A stretch of DNA of 64,000 nucleotides from Micromonospora sp. MW-13 (GCF_003434305.1 NZ_QKKX01000009.1:248001-312000), one strand, 5' to 3'. Numbered from the stretch's first letter, positions 51,144 through 60,611 are shown. Notes: generated by a model not told the origin, from the letters alone. Numbers and translations are program-made.

Positions 51144-52766
51144 ATGACGGAGCGGGTCGAAGGTCACGGCGGGGAGTTGGCGCTCGCGGCGCTGCGCGCG
51201 CACGGCGTACGGGAGATGTTCACCCTCTCCGGCGGGCACGTCTTCCCGCTCTACGACGCGGCCCACAAGTCCGGATTCCCGCTCTACGACGTCCGGCACG
51301 AGCAGTCGGCGGTCTTCGCGGCGGAGGCGGTGGCCAAGCTCAACCGCCGCCCCGGCCTCGCCGTGCTCACCGCCGGCCCCGGCGTCACCAACGGCGTCTC
51401 GGGGTTGACCAGCGCGTTCTTCAACGCCTCGCCGGTGCTGGTGCTCGGGGGCCGGGCCCCGCAGTTCCGCTGGGGCTCCGGCAGCCTCCAGGAGATGGAC
51501 CACCTGCCCCTGGTCGCCCCGGTCACCAAGCACGCCGCGACGGTGTTCAGCGCCGACGACATCCCGGGTGCGGTCAGCGCGGCGCTGACCACCGCGCTCA
51601 CCCCGCACCGGGGCCCGGTCTTCCTGGACTTCCCCCTCGAAGCGGTGTTCTCCGTCGGCGACGCCGAGCTGCCCGAGGTCGCCCCGCCCGCGCCGGTCGA
51701 GGCCGACCCGGCGGAGGTGGCGCGGGCCGCCGGGCTGATCGCCGCCGCCCGCCGTCCGGTGATCATCGCCGGCTCCGACGTGTACGCCGGGGACGCCGTC
51801 GACGCCCTGCGGGCCGCCGCCGAGGCGTTGCAGGTGCCCGTCTTCACCAACGGCATGGGCCGGGGCGCCCTGCCGCCGAGCCACCCGCTCGCCTTCGCCA
51901 AGGCCCGCCGGGTCGCCCTGCGCAACGCCGACGTGGTGGTCGTGGTCGGCACCCCGCTGGACTTCCGGCTGGCCTTCGGCGACTTCGGCGACGCGCAGGT
52001 GGTGCACGTGGTGGACGCGCCCAGCCAGCGCGCCACCCACGTCCAGCCGGCCGCCTCGCCCGCCGGCGACCTGCGGCTGGTCCTCACCGCGTTCGCCGAC
52101 CACTCCGGCGACCGGGCCGACCACGCCGACTGGGTCGCCGAGCTGCGGGTCGCCGAGGACGCCGCGAAGGCCCGCGACGCCGAGGAGATGGCCGCCGAGA
52201 CCGACCCGATCCGCCCGGCCCGGGTCTACGGCGAGCTGCGCCGGGTCCTCGCCCCGGACGCCATCACCATCGGCGACGGCGGCGACTTCGTCTCGTACGC
52301 GGGGAAGTACCTGGAGCCGGCCCAGCCAGGCACCTGGCTCGACCCCGGTCCGTACGGCTGCCTCGGCACCGGCATGGGCTACGCCATGGGGGCCCGGGTC
52401 AGCCACCCGGACCGGCAGGTCTGCGTGCTGATGGGCGACGGCGCGGCCGGGTTCTCGCTGATGGACGTGGAGTCGCTGGTCCGCCAGCAGCTTCCGGTGG
52501 TGATCGTGGTCGGCAACAACGGCATCTGGGGCCTGGAGAAGCACCCGATGCGCGCCATGTACGGCTACGACGTCGCCGCCGACCTCCAGCCCGGGCTGCG
52601 CTACGACAGGGTGGTCGAGGCCCTCGGCGGCGCGGGGGAGACGGTCGAGAAGGCCGGCGACCTCGCCCCCGCCCTGGAGCGGGCCTTCGCCTCCGGCGTG
52701 CCGTACCTGGTCAACGTGCTCACCGACCCGGCCGACGCCTACCCCCGCTCCTCGAACCTGGCCTGA
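51144..52766 (+). CDS. Thiamine-diphosphate enzyme, acetolactate synthase-like
   Basis: A 540-residue ThDP enzyme with PYR domain (~1-170; catalytic Glu in VRHEQSAVFAAEAV), central domain (~180-320) and PP domain (~345-530) with GDG-x-N metal-binding motif MGDGAAGFSLMDVESLV...VVGNNGIWG. Overall like acetolactate synthase or oxalyl-CoA decarboxylase, but the FAD-binding region is poorly conserved and no ilvN follows. Lone ilvB-like proteins are common in actinomycetes; the substrate is uncertain. ATG 51144 is 5 nt after GAGGGAG. Confidence 0.85.
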   Translation: MTERVEGHGGELALAALRAHGVREMFTLSGGHVFPLYDAAHKSGFPLYDVRHEQSAVFAAEAVAKLNRRPGLAVLTAGPGVTNGVSGLTSAFFNASPVLVLGGRAPQFRWGSGSLQEMDHLPLVAPVTKHAATVFSADDIPGAVSAALTTALTPHRGPVFLDFPLEAVFSVGDAELPEVAPPAPVEADPAEVARAAGLIAAARRPVIIAGSDVYAGDAVDALRAAAEALQVPVFTNGMGRGALPPSHPLAFAKARRVALRNADVVVVVGTPLDFRLAFGDFGDAQVVHVVDAPSQRATHVQPAASPAGDLRLVLTAFADHSGDRADHADWVAELRVAEDAAKARDAEEMAAETDPIRPARVYGELRRVLAPDAITIGDGGDFVSYAGKYLEPAQPGTWLDPGPYGCLGTGMGYAMGARVSHPDRQVCVLMGDGAAGFSLMDVESLVRQQLPVVIVVGNNGIWGLEKHPMRAMYGYDVAADLQPGLRYDRVVEALGGAGETVEKAGDLAPALERAFASGVPYLVNVLTDPADAYPRSSNLA

Positions 52767-52780
52767 CCGGCGCTGTTCAG

Positions 52781-52800
52781 CCCCGGCAGATCTGCCGGGG
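52781..52800. terminator. Terminator hairpin after the ThDP enzyme gene
   Basis: CCCCGGCAGATCTGCCGGGG is a perfect 20-bp palindrome 14 bp after the stop codon, followed by GGATAATT. Confidence 0.75.
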
Positions 52801-52915
52801 GGATAATTCAGCGGAATCTCAGCGCCCGTCGTCGTAACGTCAGCCGCGGCTCGGCCGTTTGTCAGTGCCGTCGGCCATGGTGGCGTGACCAGCGAAAGAC
52901 GACGGGAGCTTTTCC

Positions 52916-53890
52916 ATGACGTACGCGATCCGGGCGGAGGGTCTGGTGCGGCGCTTCGGCGCCACCACGGCCCTTGCCGGAGTCGACCTCGCGGTCCCCA
53001 CCGGGACCGTGTTCGGGCTGCTGGGGCCGAACGGCGCCGGGAAGACCACCACCGTGCGGGTGCTGGCCACCCTGCTCGCCGCCGACGAGGGCCACGCCTC
53101 CGTCGGCGGGTACGACGTCCGCCGTGACGCCCACCGGGTCCGTCAGCTCATCGGCCTCACCGGCCAGTACGCCTCGGTCGACGAGGCCCTCACCGGCACC
53201 GAGAACCTGCTGCTGATCGGGCGGCTGCTCGGGCAGAGCCGGGCCGACGCCCGGGCCCGGGCCCGCGAGCTGCTGGCCCGGTTCCAGCTCACCGACGCCG
53301 CCGACCGGGCAGCGAAGACCTACTCCGGCGGGATGCGCCGCCGCCTGGACCTGGCCGCCAGCCTGGTCGGCCGGCCGCAGGTGCTCTTCCTCGACGAGCC
53401 GACCACGGGGCTGGACCCGCGCAGCCGCAACGAGCTGTGGGACACGGTCCGCGACCTGGTCACCGACGGGGTGACCGTGCTGCTGACCACGCAGTACCTG
53501 GAGGAGGCCGACCAGTTGGCCAGCGAGATCGCCGTGGTCGACCACGGCCGGGTGATCGCCCAGGGCACCCCGGAGGAGCTGAAGGCCAAGACCGGCGGCC
53601 AGGTGCTCACGGTCCGCCCGGCGGACCCGGCCGACCTGGCGACCGTGGTGGCCATCGCCGGCGAGGTCGCCGCCGCCACCCCCGAGGTCGCCCACACCAC
53701 CGTCACCGTCCCCGTGAACGACACCGGGGTGCTGCCCGCCGTGGTCCGCCGCCTCGACGCCGCCGAGGTCGCAGTGGCCGAGCTGGCCCTGCGCGGCTCC
53801 AGCCTCGACGAGGTCTTCCTCTCCCTCACCGGCCACCGCGCCGAGTCCGACGCCCCCACCGGGGCCGACCTGGAAAGGACGCCGGCATGA
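52916..53890 (+). CDS. DrrA-like ABC exporter ATPase
   Basis: A 324-residue ATPase of the daunorubicin-resistance family. Walker A LLGPNGAGKTTTVRVLATLL, signature YSGGMRRRLDLAASLVG, Walker B LFLDEPTTGLDPRSRNELW, switch region LLTTQYLEEADQLA, and the DrrA C-terminal domain with VAELALRGSSLDEVFLSLTG. With the overlapping permease it forms an ABC-2 exporter, likely for a drug or a lipid-like compound. Confidence 0.94.
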   Translation: MTYAIRAEGLVRRFGATTALAGVDLAVPTGTVFGLLGPNGAGKTTTVRVLATLLAADEGHASVGGYDVRRDAHRVRQLIGLTGQYASVDEALTGTENLLLIGRLLGQSRADARARARELLARFQLTDAADRAAKTYSGGMRRRLDLAASLVGRPQVLFLDEPTTGLDPRSRNELWDTVRDLVTDGVTVLLTTQYLEEADQLASEIAVVDHGRVIAQGTPEELKAKTGGQVLTVRPADPADLATVVAIAGEVAAATPEVAHTTVTVPVNDTGVLPAVVRRLDAAEVAVAELALRGSSLDEVFLSLTGHRAESDAPTGADLERTPA

Positions 53891-54702
53891 GCGCCGCCAC
53901 CGTCACCGCCGACACCCCGCTGGCCCCGGCCCGCCGGCTCGGCGTCGCCGCCGGGCTGCGGCACACCCTCACCCTGGCCTGGCGCAGCCTGGTGCAGATC
54001 AAGCACAACCCGATGGAGCTGCTCGACCTGAGCATCCAGCCGGTGATGTTCGTGCTGCTGTTCACGTACGTCTTCGGCACCGCGATCTCCGGCTCGCCGG
54101 GGGAGTACCTGACGTTCGCGCTGCCCGGCATCATCGTGCAGAACGCCCTGTTCGCCACCATGACCACCGGGTTCGGGCTGAACACCGACCTCACCAAGGG
54201 CGTGTTCGACCGGCTGCGCGCCCTGCCGATCGCCCGCTGGTCCCCGCTGGCCGGGCGGATCCTCGCCGACACGGTCAAGCAGGCCTGGTCGGTCTCCCTG
54301 CTGATCGGGGTCGGCGCGGTCCTCGGCTTCCGGCTGGGCAACGGGCTGCTCGGGCTGCTCGGGGCGTTCGTCCTGCTGCTCGGCTTCTCGCTGGCCGCCG
54401 CGTGGATCTCCGTCCTGGTCGGGGTGCTGGTCAGCGAGCCGGACAAGGTGCAGATCTTCGGCTTCATGGTGATCTTCCCGCTCACCTTCACCAGCAACGT
54501 CTTCGTCCCGACGGACCGGATGCCGGGCTGGCTCCAGCACTGGGTCGAGGTCAACCCGGTGACCATCCTGGCCGACGCCCTGCGCGGCATGCTGGTCGGC
54601 GGCCCGGTGGCCGGCCCGGCCGCCCTGTCGATGCTCTGGGCCGTCGCCCTCGCCGCCGTCTTCGCGCCGCTGGCGGTCCGGGCGCTCAGGCGCCGAGTGT
54701 AG
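53887..54702 (+). CDS. DrrB-like ABC-2 exporter permease
   Basis: A 271-residue membrane protein with six helices. Family features are the N-terminal amphipathic LTLAWRSLVQIKHNPMELL, IQPVMFVLLFTYVFGTAI, LPGIIVQNALFATMTTGFGL and the late FTSNVFVPTDRMPGWLQHW. ATG overlaps the drrA-like stop. Substrate unknown. Confidence 0.94.
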   Translation: MSAATVTADTPLAPARRLGVAAGLRHTLTLAWRSLVQIKHNPMELLDLSIQPVMFVLLFTYVFGTAISGSPGEYLTFALPGIIVQNALFATMTTGFGLNTDLTKGVFDRLRALPIARWSPLAGRILADTVKQAWSVSLLIGVGAVLGFRLGNGLLGLLGAFVLLLGFSLAAAWISVLVGVLVSEPDKVQIFGFMVIFPLTFTSNVFVPTDRMPGWLQHWVEVNPVTILADALRGMLVGGPVAGPAALSMLWAVALAAVFAPLAVRALRRRV

Positions 54703-54722
54703 GCCGGGGCACCCGCCCCGGC
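54703..54722. terminator. Bidirectional terminator hairpin
   Basis: GCCGGGGC-ACCC-GCCCCGGC, a perfect 8-bp stem immediately after the DrrB-like stop codon and before the convergent PLDc_N gene. Confidence 0.7.
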
Positions 54723-54735
54723 GGAGGCCGCCGCG

Positions 54736-55149
54736 TCAGGCCCCCGGCCGGTCGTCCTCCCGGGGCGGGTCGCCCTCCTTGCGGCGCAGGTCGTCCTCGC
54801 GCCGGCGCAGGTCCTCCTCCCAGCGGCGGAACAGCTCCCGGTCCTGCTCGCGGGAGCGCTCGGCGAGGGAGCTGAGGAACTCCGGGTCGTCGTCCGGGGC
54901 GACGGGCCGGCGGCGCTCGGCGGGAGGGCGGCCGAGCGGCCCGGCCGCCCGGGGGCGCCCAGCGGCGGGCTCCCGGCCCGCGACGAACCAGGCGATCGAG
55001 CCGACCAGCGGGAAGATCAGGATGACCAGCACCCAGGCGATCCGGGGCAGGCCGCGGACCTGGCCCTCCTCGGCGGAGAGACAGCTGATCAGCGCGCAGA
55101 CCGCGAGGACGATCTGGACCAGGAAGAGTAGGACGTACAGCCGGGCCAT
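54736..55149 (-). CDS. PLDc_N domain membrane protein with charged coiled-coil tail
   Basis: A 137-residue protein: two helices of the phospholipase-D nuclease N-terminal type (LYVLLFLVQIVLAVCALISC and IAWVLVILIFPLVGSIAWFV, with the GREP after it) and a long hydrophilic tail rich in Arg/Glu/Asp likely forming a coiled coil (LFRRWEEDLRRREDDLRRKE). There is no catalytic PLD domain, so it is probably a structural or regulatory membrane protein. Start at 55149 or 55167. Confidence 0.82.
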   Translation of the reverse strand: MARLYVLLFLVQIVLAVCALISCLSAEEGQVRGLPRIAWVLVILIFPLVGSIAWFVAGREPAAGRPRAAGPLGRPPAERRRPVAPDDDPEFLSSLAERSREQDRELFRRWEEDLRRREDDLRRKEGDPPREDDRPGA

Positions 55150-55177
55150 CCACCCATCATGGCGCACCCGCGCCCGA

Positions 55178-55477
55178 TCACCACAGCCCGCGTACCGCCA
55201 GCAGCACCCCCAGCGTGGCCTGCCCGACGGCGGCGAGGGCGACCACGGGCATGGTCCGCGACGTGCCGCGCACCGGTCCCGAGCCGACGGCCCGCCTCCA
55301 GCAGAGGGCCAGCGTCGCCGCCCAGCCGGCGATCGCCACGCCGGCCAGCACCGCCCCGGCCGCGTCCCCGGTGAGGGCCAACCGGACGGTCAGCACGGTG
55401 ACCACGGTGAGCGCGAGCAGGGTGCGCCGCCAGGCCAGCCGGGTCCGTTCGGGTTGCAGCCCCGGGTCCCCGGTCAC
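55178..55477 (-). CDS. Small DUF202-type membrane protein
   Basis: A 99-residue protein with LQPERTRLAWRRTLLALTVV at the start (the R-x-x-x-A-W-x-R motif of DUF202) and three helices. The GTG overlaps the stop of the upstream DUF202 gene, so the two probably form a complex. No function is known for the family in bacteria. Confidence 0.85.
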   Translation of the reverse strand: MTGDPGLQPERTRLAWRRTLLALTVVTVLTVRLALTGDAAGAVLAGVAIAGWAATLALCWRRAVGSGPVRGTSRTMPVVALAAVGQATLGVLLAVRGLW

Positions 55478-55866
55478 CGGCCGCCGACCGCCCGGGCGAG
55501 CACGGCCACCACCAGCAGCAGCGCGCCCAGCCCCACGGCGAGGGCGAGGACGGCGGGGAAGCGGGACGCCGGCAGTTCCTCGCCGAGCCGGATGGCCCGC
55601 TCGGTGCGGGCCCAGTGGTCCACGGCCCGCACCGCCACCGTCCCGCCGAGCAGCAACAGCGCGACGGCGATCGCCTCGCGCAGGTGCGCCAGCGGCAGCG
55701 GCGGCAGGAACTGGGCGGCGGCCAGCCCGCCGGCGACCAGCGCCAGCCCGGTGCGCAGCCAGGCCAGGAACGTCCGCTCGTTGGCCAGGGAGAACCGGTA
55801 GTCGGGCGTGCTGCCCACCGACCTCAACTCCCGCGGGTCGAACCACCGCCGCACCGTCTCCCACAC
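55474..55866 (-). CDS. DUF202/YidH-type membrane protein
   Basis: A 130-residue protein: cytoplasmic start (YRFSLANERTFLAWLRTGLAL, the DUF202 core motif) and three helices with HLREAIAVALLLLGGTVAVR and VLALAVGLGALLLVVAVL. GTG start lies 7 nt after a -10 GATAAT, predicting a leaderless transcript. Divergent from a GNAT gene. Confidence 0.87.
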   Translation of the reverse strand: MWETVRRWFDPRELRSVGSTPDYRFSLANERTFLAWLRTGLALVAGGLAAAQFLPPLPLAHLREAIAVALLLLGGTVAVRAVDHWARTERAIRLGEELPASRFPAVLALAVGLGALLLVVAVLARAVGGR

Positions 55867-55907
55867 GAAGCCGATTATCCGCTTTGCCCCGGGCTTAGCC
55901 TGGACCG

Positions 55908-56705
55908 GTGACGGATCTTGACGTGATGACGCTGCGCGAGGCGTACGACAACCAGCTGAGGGCCTCGGTGCCGGACCCGCTGCCGGCCGGGGTGACCGTG
56001 GAGCGGGACGGGCCGCTGGTCCGCATCCTCGGCCTGGACCACGGGGGTTTCCTCAGCTACCGGGACCTGGGCGGCCTGACCGGGGCGGCGCTGGACGAGC
56101 TGATCGCCCGGCAGGTGGAGGTCTTCCGGACCCGGGGCGAGCCGGTGGAGTGGAAGCTGCACGGCCACGACGAGCCGGCCGACCTGCCCGACCGGCTGCG
56201 GGCCGCCGGGTTCGTCCCGGAGGAGCGGGAAGCCGTCGTGATCGGCCCGGTCGCGCCGCTGGCCGCCGCCCTCCCGGTGGTCCCCGAGGGGATACGCCTG
56301 CGCGAGGTGACCGCCCGCGCCGACCTGGACCGGATCGTGGTCATGGAGGAGGAGGTCTGGGGCGGCAGCCGGGGCCACCTCGCCGACGGGCTGGAGCGGG
56401 AGATCGCCACCGACCCGCAGTCGATCACGGTGGTGGTCGCCGAGGCGGGGGAGACCGTGGTCAGCGCCGGCTGGGTGCGCTACGTCCCCGGCACCGGCTT
56501 CGCCACGCTCTGGGGCGGCTCGACGCTTCAGGGTTGGCGCCGCCGGGGCGTCTACCGGGCGCTGGTCAGTCACCGGGCGCGGCTGGCCGCCCAGCGGGGC
56601 CGCACCCTGCTCCAGGTGGACGCCTCCGACGACAGCCGGCCGATCCTGGAGCGGCTCGGCCTCGTCCCGGTCACCACCACCACGCCCTACATCTACACTC
56701 CGTGA
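55908..56705 (+). CDS. GNAT N-acetyltransferase with N-terminal extension
   Basis: A 265-residue protein. Residues ~1-125 form an N-terminal GNAT-like domain (DGPLVRILGLDHGGFLSYR, KLHGHDEPADLPDRLRAAGF), and ~125-265 a C-terminal GNAT domain with LWGGSTLQGWRRRGVYRALV (acetyl-CoA loop) and LLQVDASDDSRPILERLG. The GTG is 6 nt after -10 TAGCCT (55896-55901). Substrate unknown. Its stop overlaps the next start. Confidence 0.88.
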   Translation: MTDLDVMTLREAYDNQLRASVPDPLPAGVTVERDGPLVRILGLDHGGFLSYRDLGGLTGAALDELIARQVEVFRTRGEPVEWKLHGHDEPADLPDRLRAAGFVPEEREAVVIGPVAPLAAALPVVPEGIRLREVTARADLDRIVVMEEEVWGGSRGHLADGLEREIATDPQSITVVVAEAGETVVSAGWVRYVPGTGFATLWGGSTLQGWRRRGVYRALVSHRARLAAQRGRTLLQVDASDDSRPILERLGLVPVTTTTPYIYTP

Positions 56706-57115
56706 CCATGGAGCAGCGACTGACGGACGACGAGCGACTCACCCTGAAGACCGGCGCGTTCGGCGCGGTCTTCCTGGTCTCGAACGCCGATCCGGGCATG
56801 CTCGCGTTGCTGCGGGAGAGCTTCGCCGCGTCCGGGGCGATGGCGCAGGCGAGCGGCCCGGTGAAGGAGGCGCTCACCACCGGCCCGCTGCCGACGTTGC
56901 CCCGGGACTCGGCCCTGGAGGTCGAGTCGGTGGTGCTGCCGGCGCTCGGTCGGGCGGTGCAGATCCTGCGGGAGAAGTCCCCGGGGGACGTGGCCGGCTA
57001 CCAGGCGCTGGTGCTCGCCGCCGCCGACCGGGTGGCCCGGGCGCACCGGGGCGTGGTGCCGGCCGAGACGGCGGCGATCGACAAGATCAGGGCAGCACTG
57101 GCCGAGCCGGCCTGA
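56702..57115 (+). CDS. Hypothetical protein of about 137 residues
   Basis: A helical protein with LTDDERLTLKTGAFGAVFLV at the start, and LVLAAADRVARAHRGVVPAE near the end; no membrane helix or signal is evident. Small proteins starting with LKTGAFGAV and found next to GNAT genes occur across actinobacteria, but no function is known to me. GTG overlapping the GNAT stop is preferred; the ATG at 56708 is the alternative. Confidence 0.75.
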   Translation: MTMEQRLTDDERLTLKTGAFGAVFLVSNADPGMLALLRESFAASGAMAQASGPVKEALTTGPLPTLPRDSALEVESVVLPALGRAVQILREKSPGDVAGYQALVLAAADRVARAHRGVVPAETAAIDKIRAALAEPA

Positions 57116-57349
57116 CCTGCGCCGTGCCCGGCCCCGCCGGGCCGCGGGCCGGTGCGCCGACCCGGATCCGTGGCGTGCGGTGAGCTGTGTCACTCCGAGG
57201 TTCCCGAGAGTCGATGCTACTTGTGGGTAACATTGCTCGTGGGCAATTGCACAGCAGCCTGCGGTTGACCGGGCGTCAACGGACGCGCGAGGCTGCGCCC
57301 GAGACCGGGTGAGCATGGCAACACCAACAGGAGGGGTCGTCGAAGCGCG
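57116..57349 (+). promoter_or_regulatory. Leader and promoter region of etfBA
   Basis: The 234-bp gap has a -10-like TAACAT (57228-57233) within TACTTGTGGGTAACATTG, which looks like a half-conserved TetR-type fatty-acid regulator site, and a GTTGAC-N5-GTCAAC dyad (about 57263-57279). AGGAGGGG precedes the etfB ATG. None of these has been tested; no gene or riboswitch was found. Confidence 0.35.
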
Positions 57350-58129
57350 ATGAACATCGTCGTACTCGTCAAGCAGGTGCCCGATTCGGGCGCGGACCGC
57401 AACCTGCGTTCTGACGACAACACCGTCGACCGCGGTTCGGCGAACAACGTCATCAACGAGATGGACGAGTACGCCATCGAGGAGGCGTTGAAGATCAAGG
57501 AGGCGCACGGCGGTGAGGTCACCATCCTGACCATGGGTCCGGACCGGGCGACCGAGTCGATCCGCAAGGCGCTGTCCATGGGGCCGGACAAGGCGGTGCA
57601 CGTCGTCGACGACGCCCTGCACGGTTCCTGTGCCGTGGCCACCTCGAAGGTGCTCGCCGCGGCGCTCGGTCGGCTGGGCGCCGACCTGGTGATCTGTGGG
57701 GCCGAGTCGACCGACGGCCGGGTGCAGGTGATGCCGCACATGATCGCGGAGCGCCTCGGCGTCGCCGCGCTGACCGGCGCGCGCAAGCTCACCGTCGACG
57801 GCTCGACCCTGACCGTCGAGCGGCAGACCGAGGAGGGCTACGAGGTGGTCGCCGCCTCGACCCCGGCCGTGGTCTCCGTGTGGGACACCATCAACGAGCC
57901 GCGCTACCCGTCGTTCAAGGGCATCATGGCCGCCAAGAAGAAGCCGGTGCAGACGCTCGCCCTGGCCGATCTCGGTGTGGCCCCCGCCGAGGTGGGCTTC
58001 GACGGTGCCACCAGCGTCGTGCTGGAGCACAGCAAGCGTCCGCCGCGCTCGGGCGGCGCGAAGGTCACCGACGAGGGCGACGGCGGCGTCAAGCTGGTCG
58101 AGTTCCTCGCCACCGAGAAGTTCGTGTGA
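57350..58129 (+). CDS. etfB: Electron transfer flavoprotein subunit beta
   Basis: A 259-residue subunit: MNIVVLVKQVPDSGADRNLR at the start, DEYAIEEALKIKEAHGGEVT, then VVDDALHGSCAVATSKVLAA and ICGAESTDGRVQVMPHMIAERLG, which contacts AMP, and the EtfB signature region near VSVWDTINEPRYPSFKGIMAA. The heterodimer carries electrons from acyl-CoA dehydrogenases to ETF:quinone oxidoreductase. Followed by etfA after 11 bp. Confidence 0.97.
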   Translation: MNIVVLVKQVPDSGADRNLRSDDNTVDRGSANNVINEMDEYAIEEALKIKEAHGGEVTILTMGPDRATESIRKALSMGPDKAVHVVDDALHGSCAVATSKVLAAALGRLGADLVICGAESTDGRVQVMPHMIAERLGVAALTGARKLTVDGSTLTVERQTEEGYEVVAASTPAVVSVWDTINEPRYPSFKGIMAAKKKPVQTLALADLGVAPAEVGFDGATSVVLEHSKRPPRSGGAKVTDEGDGGVKLVEFLATEKFV

Positions 58130-58140
58130 GGGGTCTGGAC

Positions 58141-59100
58141 ATGTCTGAGGTTCTCGTCGTCGTCGAAGCCACCCGGGAGTTCGGCGTCAAGAAGGTCACC
58201 CTGGAGATGCTCACCCTCGCCCGCGAGCTGGGCACGCCGAGCGCGGTCGTGCTCGGCGGGCCCGGTGCCGCCGAGGCGCTGAGCGCGAAGCTGGGCGAGT
58301 ACGGCGCGGAGAAGATCTACGCCGCCGAGAGCGAGGAGATCGACGGCTACCTGGTGGCCCCCAAGGCCAGCGTGCTGGCCGAGCTGGTCAAGCGGGTGCA
58401 GCCCGCCGCCGTGCTGCTCGCCTCCGCCCAGGAGGGTAAGGAGATCGCCGCCCGGCTGGCGGTCAGGCTGGACAACGGCATCCTGACCGACGTGGTCGGC
58501 CTGGCCGCCGACGGTACCGCCACCCAGGTCGCGTTCGCCGGCTCGGCCATCGTGAAGTCGAAGGTCACCAAGGGCCTGCCGCTGGTCACCGTCCGGCCGA
58601 ACTCGGTCACCCCGGTGCCGGCCGCCGCCACCCCGGCCGTCGAGCAGCTCAGCGTGTCGGTCACCGACACCGACAAACTGGCCAGGGTCGTCGACCGGGT
58701 CGCCGAGCAGAAGGGCTCGCGTCCGGAGCTGACCGAGGCCGGCGTGGTCGTCTCCGGTGGTCGCGGCGTCGGCAACGCCGACAACTTCAAGCTGGTCGAG
58801 GAGCTGGCCGACCTGCTCGGTGGTGCCGTCGGCGCGTCCCGCGCGGCCGTCGACTCGGGCTTCTACCCGCACCAGTTCCAGGTGGGCCAGACCGGTAAGA
58901 CGGTCTCCCCGCAGCTCTACGTCGCGCTGGGCATCTCCGGGGCGATCCAGCACCGGGCCGGCATGCAGACCTCGAAGACGATCGTCGCCGTGAACAAGGA
59001 CGGCGAGGCCCCGATCTTCGAGCTGGCCGACTTCGGCGTCGTCGGCGACCTGTTCAAGGTCGTCCCGCAGGCCGCCGAGGAGATCCGCAAGCGCAAGTGA
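58141..59100 (+). CDS. etfA: Electron transfer flavoprotein subunit alpha
   Basis: A 319-residue subunit with an N-terminal domain ([20 protein letters not shown]) and the C-terminal FAD domain: [43 protein letters not shown] and [40 protein letters not shown]. It binds FAD. GAGGGGT precedes the ATG. Ends 30 bp before a perfect terminator. Confidence 0.97.
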   Translation: MSEVLVVVEATREFGVKKVTLEMLTLARELGTPSAVVLGGPGAAEALSAKLGEYGAEKIYAAESEEIDGYLVAPKASVLAELVKRVQPAAVLLASAQEGKEIAARLAVRLDNGILTDVVGLAADGTATQVAFAGSAIVKSKVTKGLPLVTVRPNSVTPVPAAATPAVEQLSVSVTDTDKLARVVDRVAEQKGSRPELTEAGVVVSGGRGVGNADNFKLVEELADLLGGAVGASRAAVDSGFYPHQFQVGQTGKTVSPQLYVALGISGAIQHRAGMQTSKTIVAVNKDGEAPIFELADFGVVGDLFKVVPQAAEEIRKRK

Positions 59101-59130
59101 ACGACGCCCCGGGGGACCCGGGTGCGGACA

Positions 59131-59158
59131 GGGGCCACCCGGATCGGGTGGCCCCTTT
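59131..59158 (+). terminator. Intrinsic terminator of etfBA
   Basis: GGGGCCACCCG-GAT-CGGGTGGCCCC, a perfect 11-bp stem with a 3-nt loop, followed by TTT. Confidence 0.85.
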
Positions 59159-59178
59159 CGCGTGCCGCCGCAAGGGAG

Positions 59179-59219
59179 CTGATCGGCGGGCCGGGGAGCT
59201 GAGCCGGCCCGCCGATCAG
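59179..59219. repeat. Second strong hairpin downstream of etfBA
   Basis: CTGATCGGCGGGCCGG (59179-59194) pairs perfectly with CCGGCCCGCCGATCAG (59204-59219) around GGAGCTGAG. It follows 21 bp after the etf terminator. The rest of the gap to 59435 shows no gene I would support; a -10 TAGGCT at 59422-59427 is the cysteine desulfurase promoter. Confidence 0.75.
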
Positions 59220-59435
59220 CCCGTCAGGGTGCCCCTCAGCAGGCTGTCGCCGCAGTGGGCGCTCCGGATCGATGTGCCCGACCTCGTAGTACCCGGGAAT
59301 CTCCGGGAGATTCGCCACATGTAGGTGCAGTTGCCCGTCGGTGCAGGCCCGCCCGCCCCGGTCTCTGACCGTGCCTGGGCGGGGGTGCCCTCCGGGGTCG
59401 GGCCGCCGATGCCCCGGTCAGTAGGCTGACCGGTG

Positions 59436-60611
59436 ATGGCATACCTGGATCACGCCGCGACGACGCCAATGCTCGACGAGGCACTGGCGGCGTACCTGGC
59501 CGCAGCCCGCGAGGTCGGCAACGCGTCGGCACTGCACGCGGCCGGCCGGCGTGCCCGGCGTCGGGTGGAGGAGTCCCGCGAGCGGGTGGCTGCCGCGCTG
59601 GGTGCCCGCCCGTCCGAGGTGATCTTCACCGGCGGCGGCACGGAGAGCGACAACCTGGCGGTCAAGGGCATCTTCTGGGCCCGTCGGTCGGCGTCCCCGG
59701 GCCGGCGGCGGGTGGTCTCCAGCGCCGTCGAGCACCACGCCGTGCTCGACGCGGTCGACTGGCTGGTCGACCACGAGGGAGCCGAGGTGGGCTGGCTGCC
59801 GGTGGACGCCGCCGGTCGGCTCGCCCCGGAGGCGCTGCGCGCCGAGTTGGCCGCGCACGGCGACGGGGTCGCCGTGGTCACCGCGATGTGGGCCAACAAC
59901 GAGGTGGGCACCCTCCAGCCGGTCGCCGCGCTGGCCGCCGTCGCCGCCGAGTACGGCGTGCCGTTCCACACCGACGCGATCCAGGCCGTCGGCCAGGTGC
60001 CGGTGGACTTCGCGGCCAGCGGCGTCTCCGCGCTCACCGTCACCGGGCACAAGCTGGGCGGCCCCGCGGGCGTCGGCGCGCTGCTGCTCGCCCGGGACGT
60101 CGCGGCCACCCCGCTGCTGCACGGCGGCGGGCAGGAGCGCGACGTCCGCTCCGGCACGCTGGACACCGCCGGCATCGTGGCCTTCGCGGTCGCGGTGGAG
60201 GCGGCCGTGAAGGGCCAGCAGGAGTACGCGGCCCGGGTGGCCGCCCTCCGCGACGACCTGGTGGAGCGGGTCCGGTACGCCGTCCCCGAGGTGGTCTTCA
60301 ACGGCGACCCGGCCGACCGGCTCCCGGGCAACGCGCACTTCTCCTTCCCCGGCTGCGAGGGCGACGCCCTGCTCCTGCTGCTCGACGCCCAGGGCATCGC
60401 CTGCTCCACGGGCTCGGCCTGCTCGGCCGGCGTGGCCCAGCCCTCGCACGTGCTGATCGCGATGGGCGCCGACGACGACCGCGCCCGTTCCTCACTCCGC
60501 TTCACCCTCGGCCACACCAGCACCCAGGCCGACATCGACGCCCTGGTGACGGCCCTCCCGGCCGCAGTCGACCGCGCCCGCCGCGCCGCCGCCCTCCGCA
60601 CCCCCCGTTAA
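59436..60611 (+). CDS. Cysteine desulfurase
   Basis: A PLP enzyme of 391 residues ([20 protein letters not shown]) that releases sulfur from cysteine for tRNA thiolation and Fe-S clusters. The PLP Lys is in [12 protein letters not shown], the His in [10 protein letters not shown], and the catalytic Cys in [12 protein letters not shown]. IscS/NifS-like, class with a long loop. It lies just before mnmA, so its likely partner is MnmA. The -10 TAGGCT is 8 nt before the ATG (a GTG at 59433 is an alternative start), so leaderless. Confidence 0.94.
   Translation: MAYLDHAATTPMLDEALAAYLAAAREVGNASALHAAGRRARRRVEESRERVAAALGARPSEVIFTGGGTESDNLAVKGIFWARRSASPGRRRVVSSAVEHHAVLDAVDWLVDHEGAEVGWLPVDAAGRLAPEALRAELAAHGDGVAVVTAMWANNEVGTLQPVAALAAVAAEYGVPFHTDAIQAVGQVPVDFAASGVSALTVTGHKLGGPAGVGALLLARDVAATPLLHGGGQERDVRSGTLDTAGIVAFAVAVEAAVKGQQEYAARVAALRDDLVERVRYAVPEVVFNGDPADRLPGNAHFSFPGCEGDALLLLLDAQGIACSTGSACSAGVAQPSHVLIAMGADDDRARSSLRFTLGHTSTQADIDALVTALPAAVDRARRAAALRTPR

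Noticed and set aside
59220-59318. Minus-strand frame starting [15 protein letters not shown] downstream of etfA
   Set aside because: Short, reads through both hairpins and into etfA antisense; no start signal. A remnant is possible but unsupported.
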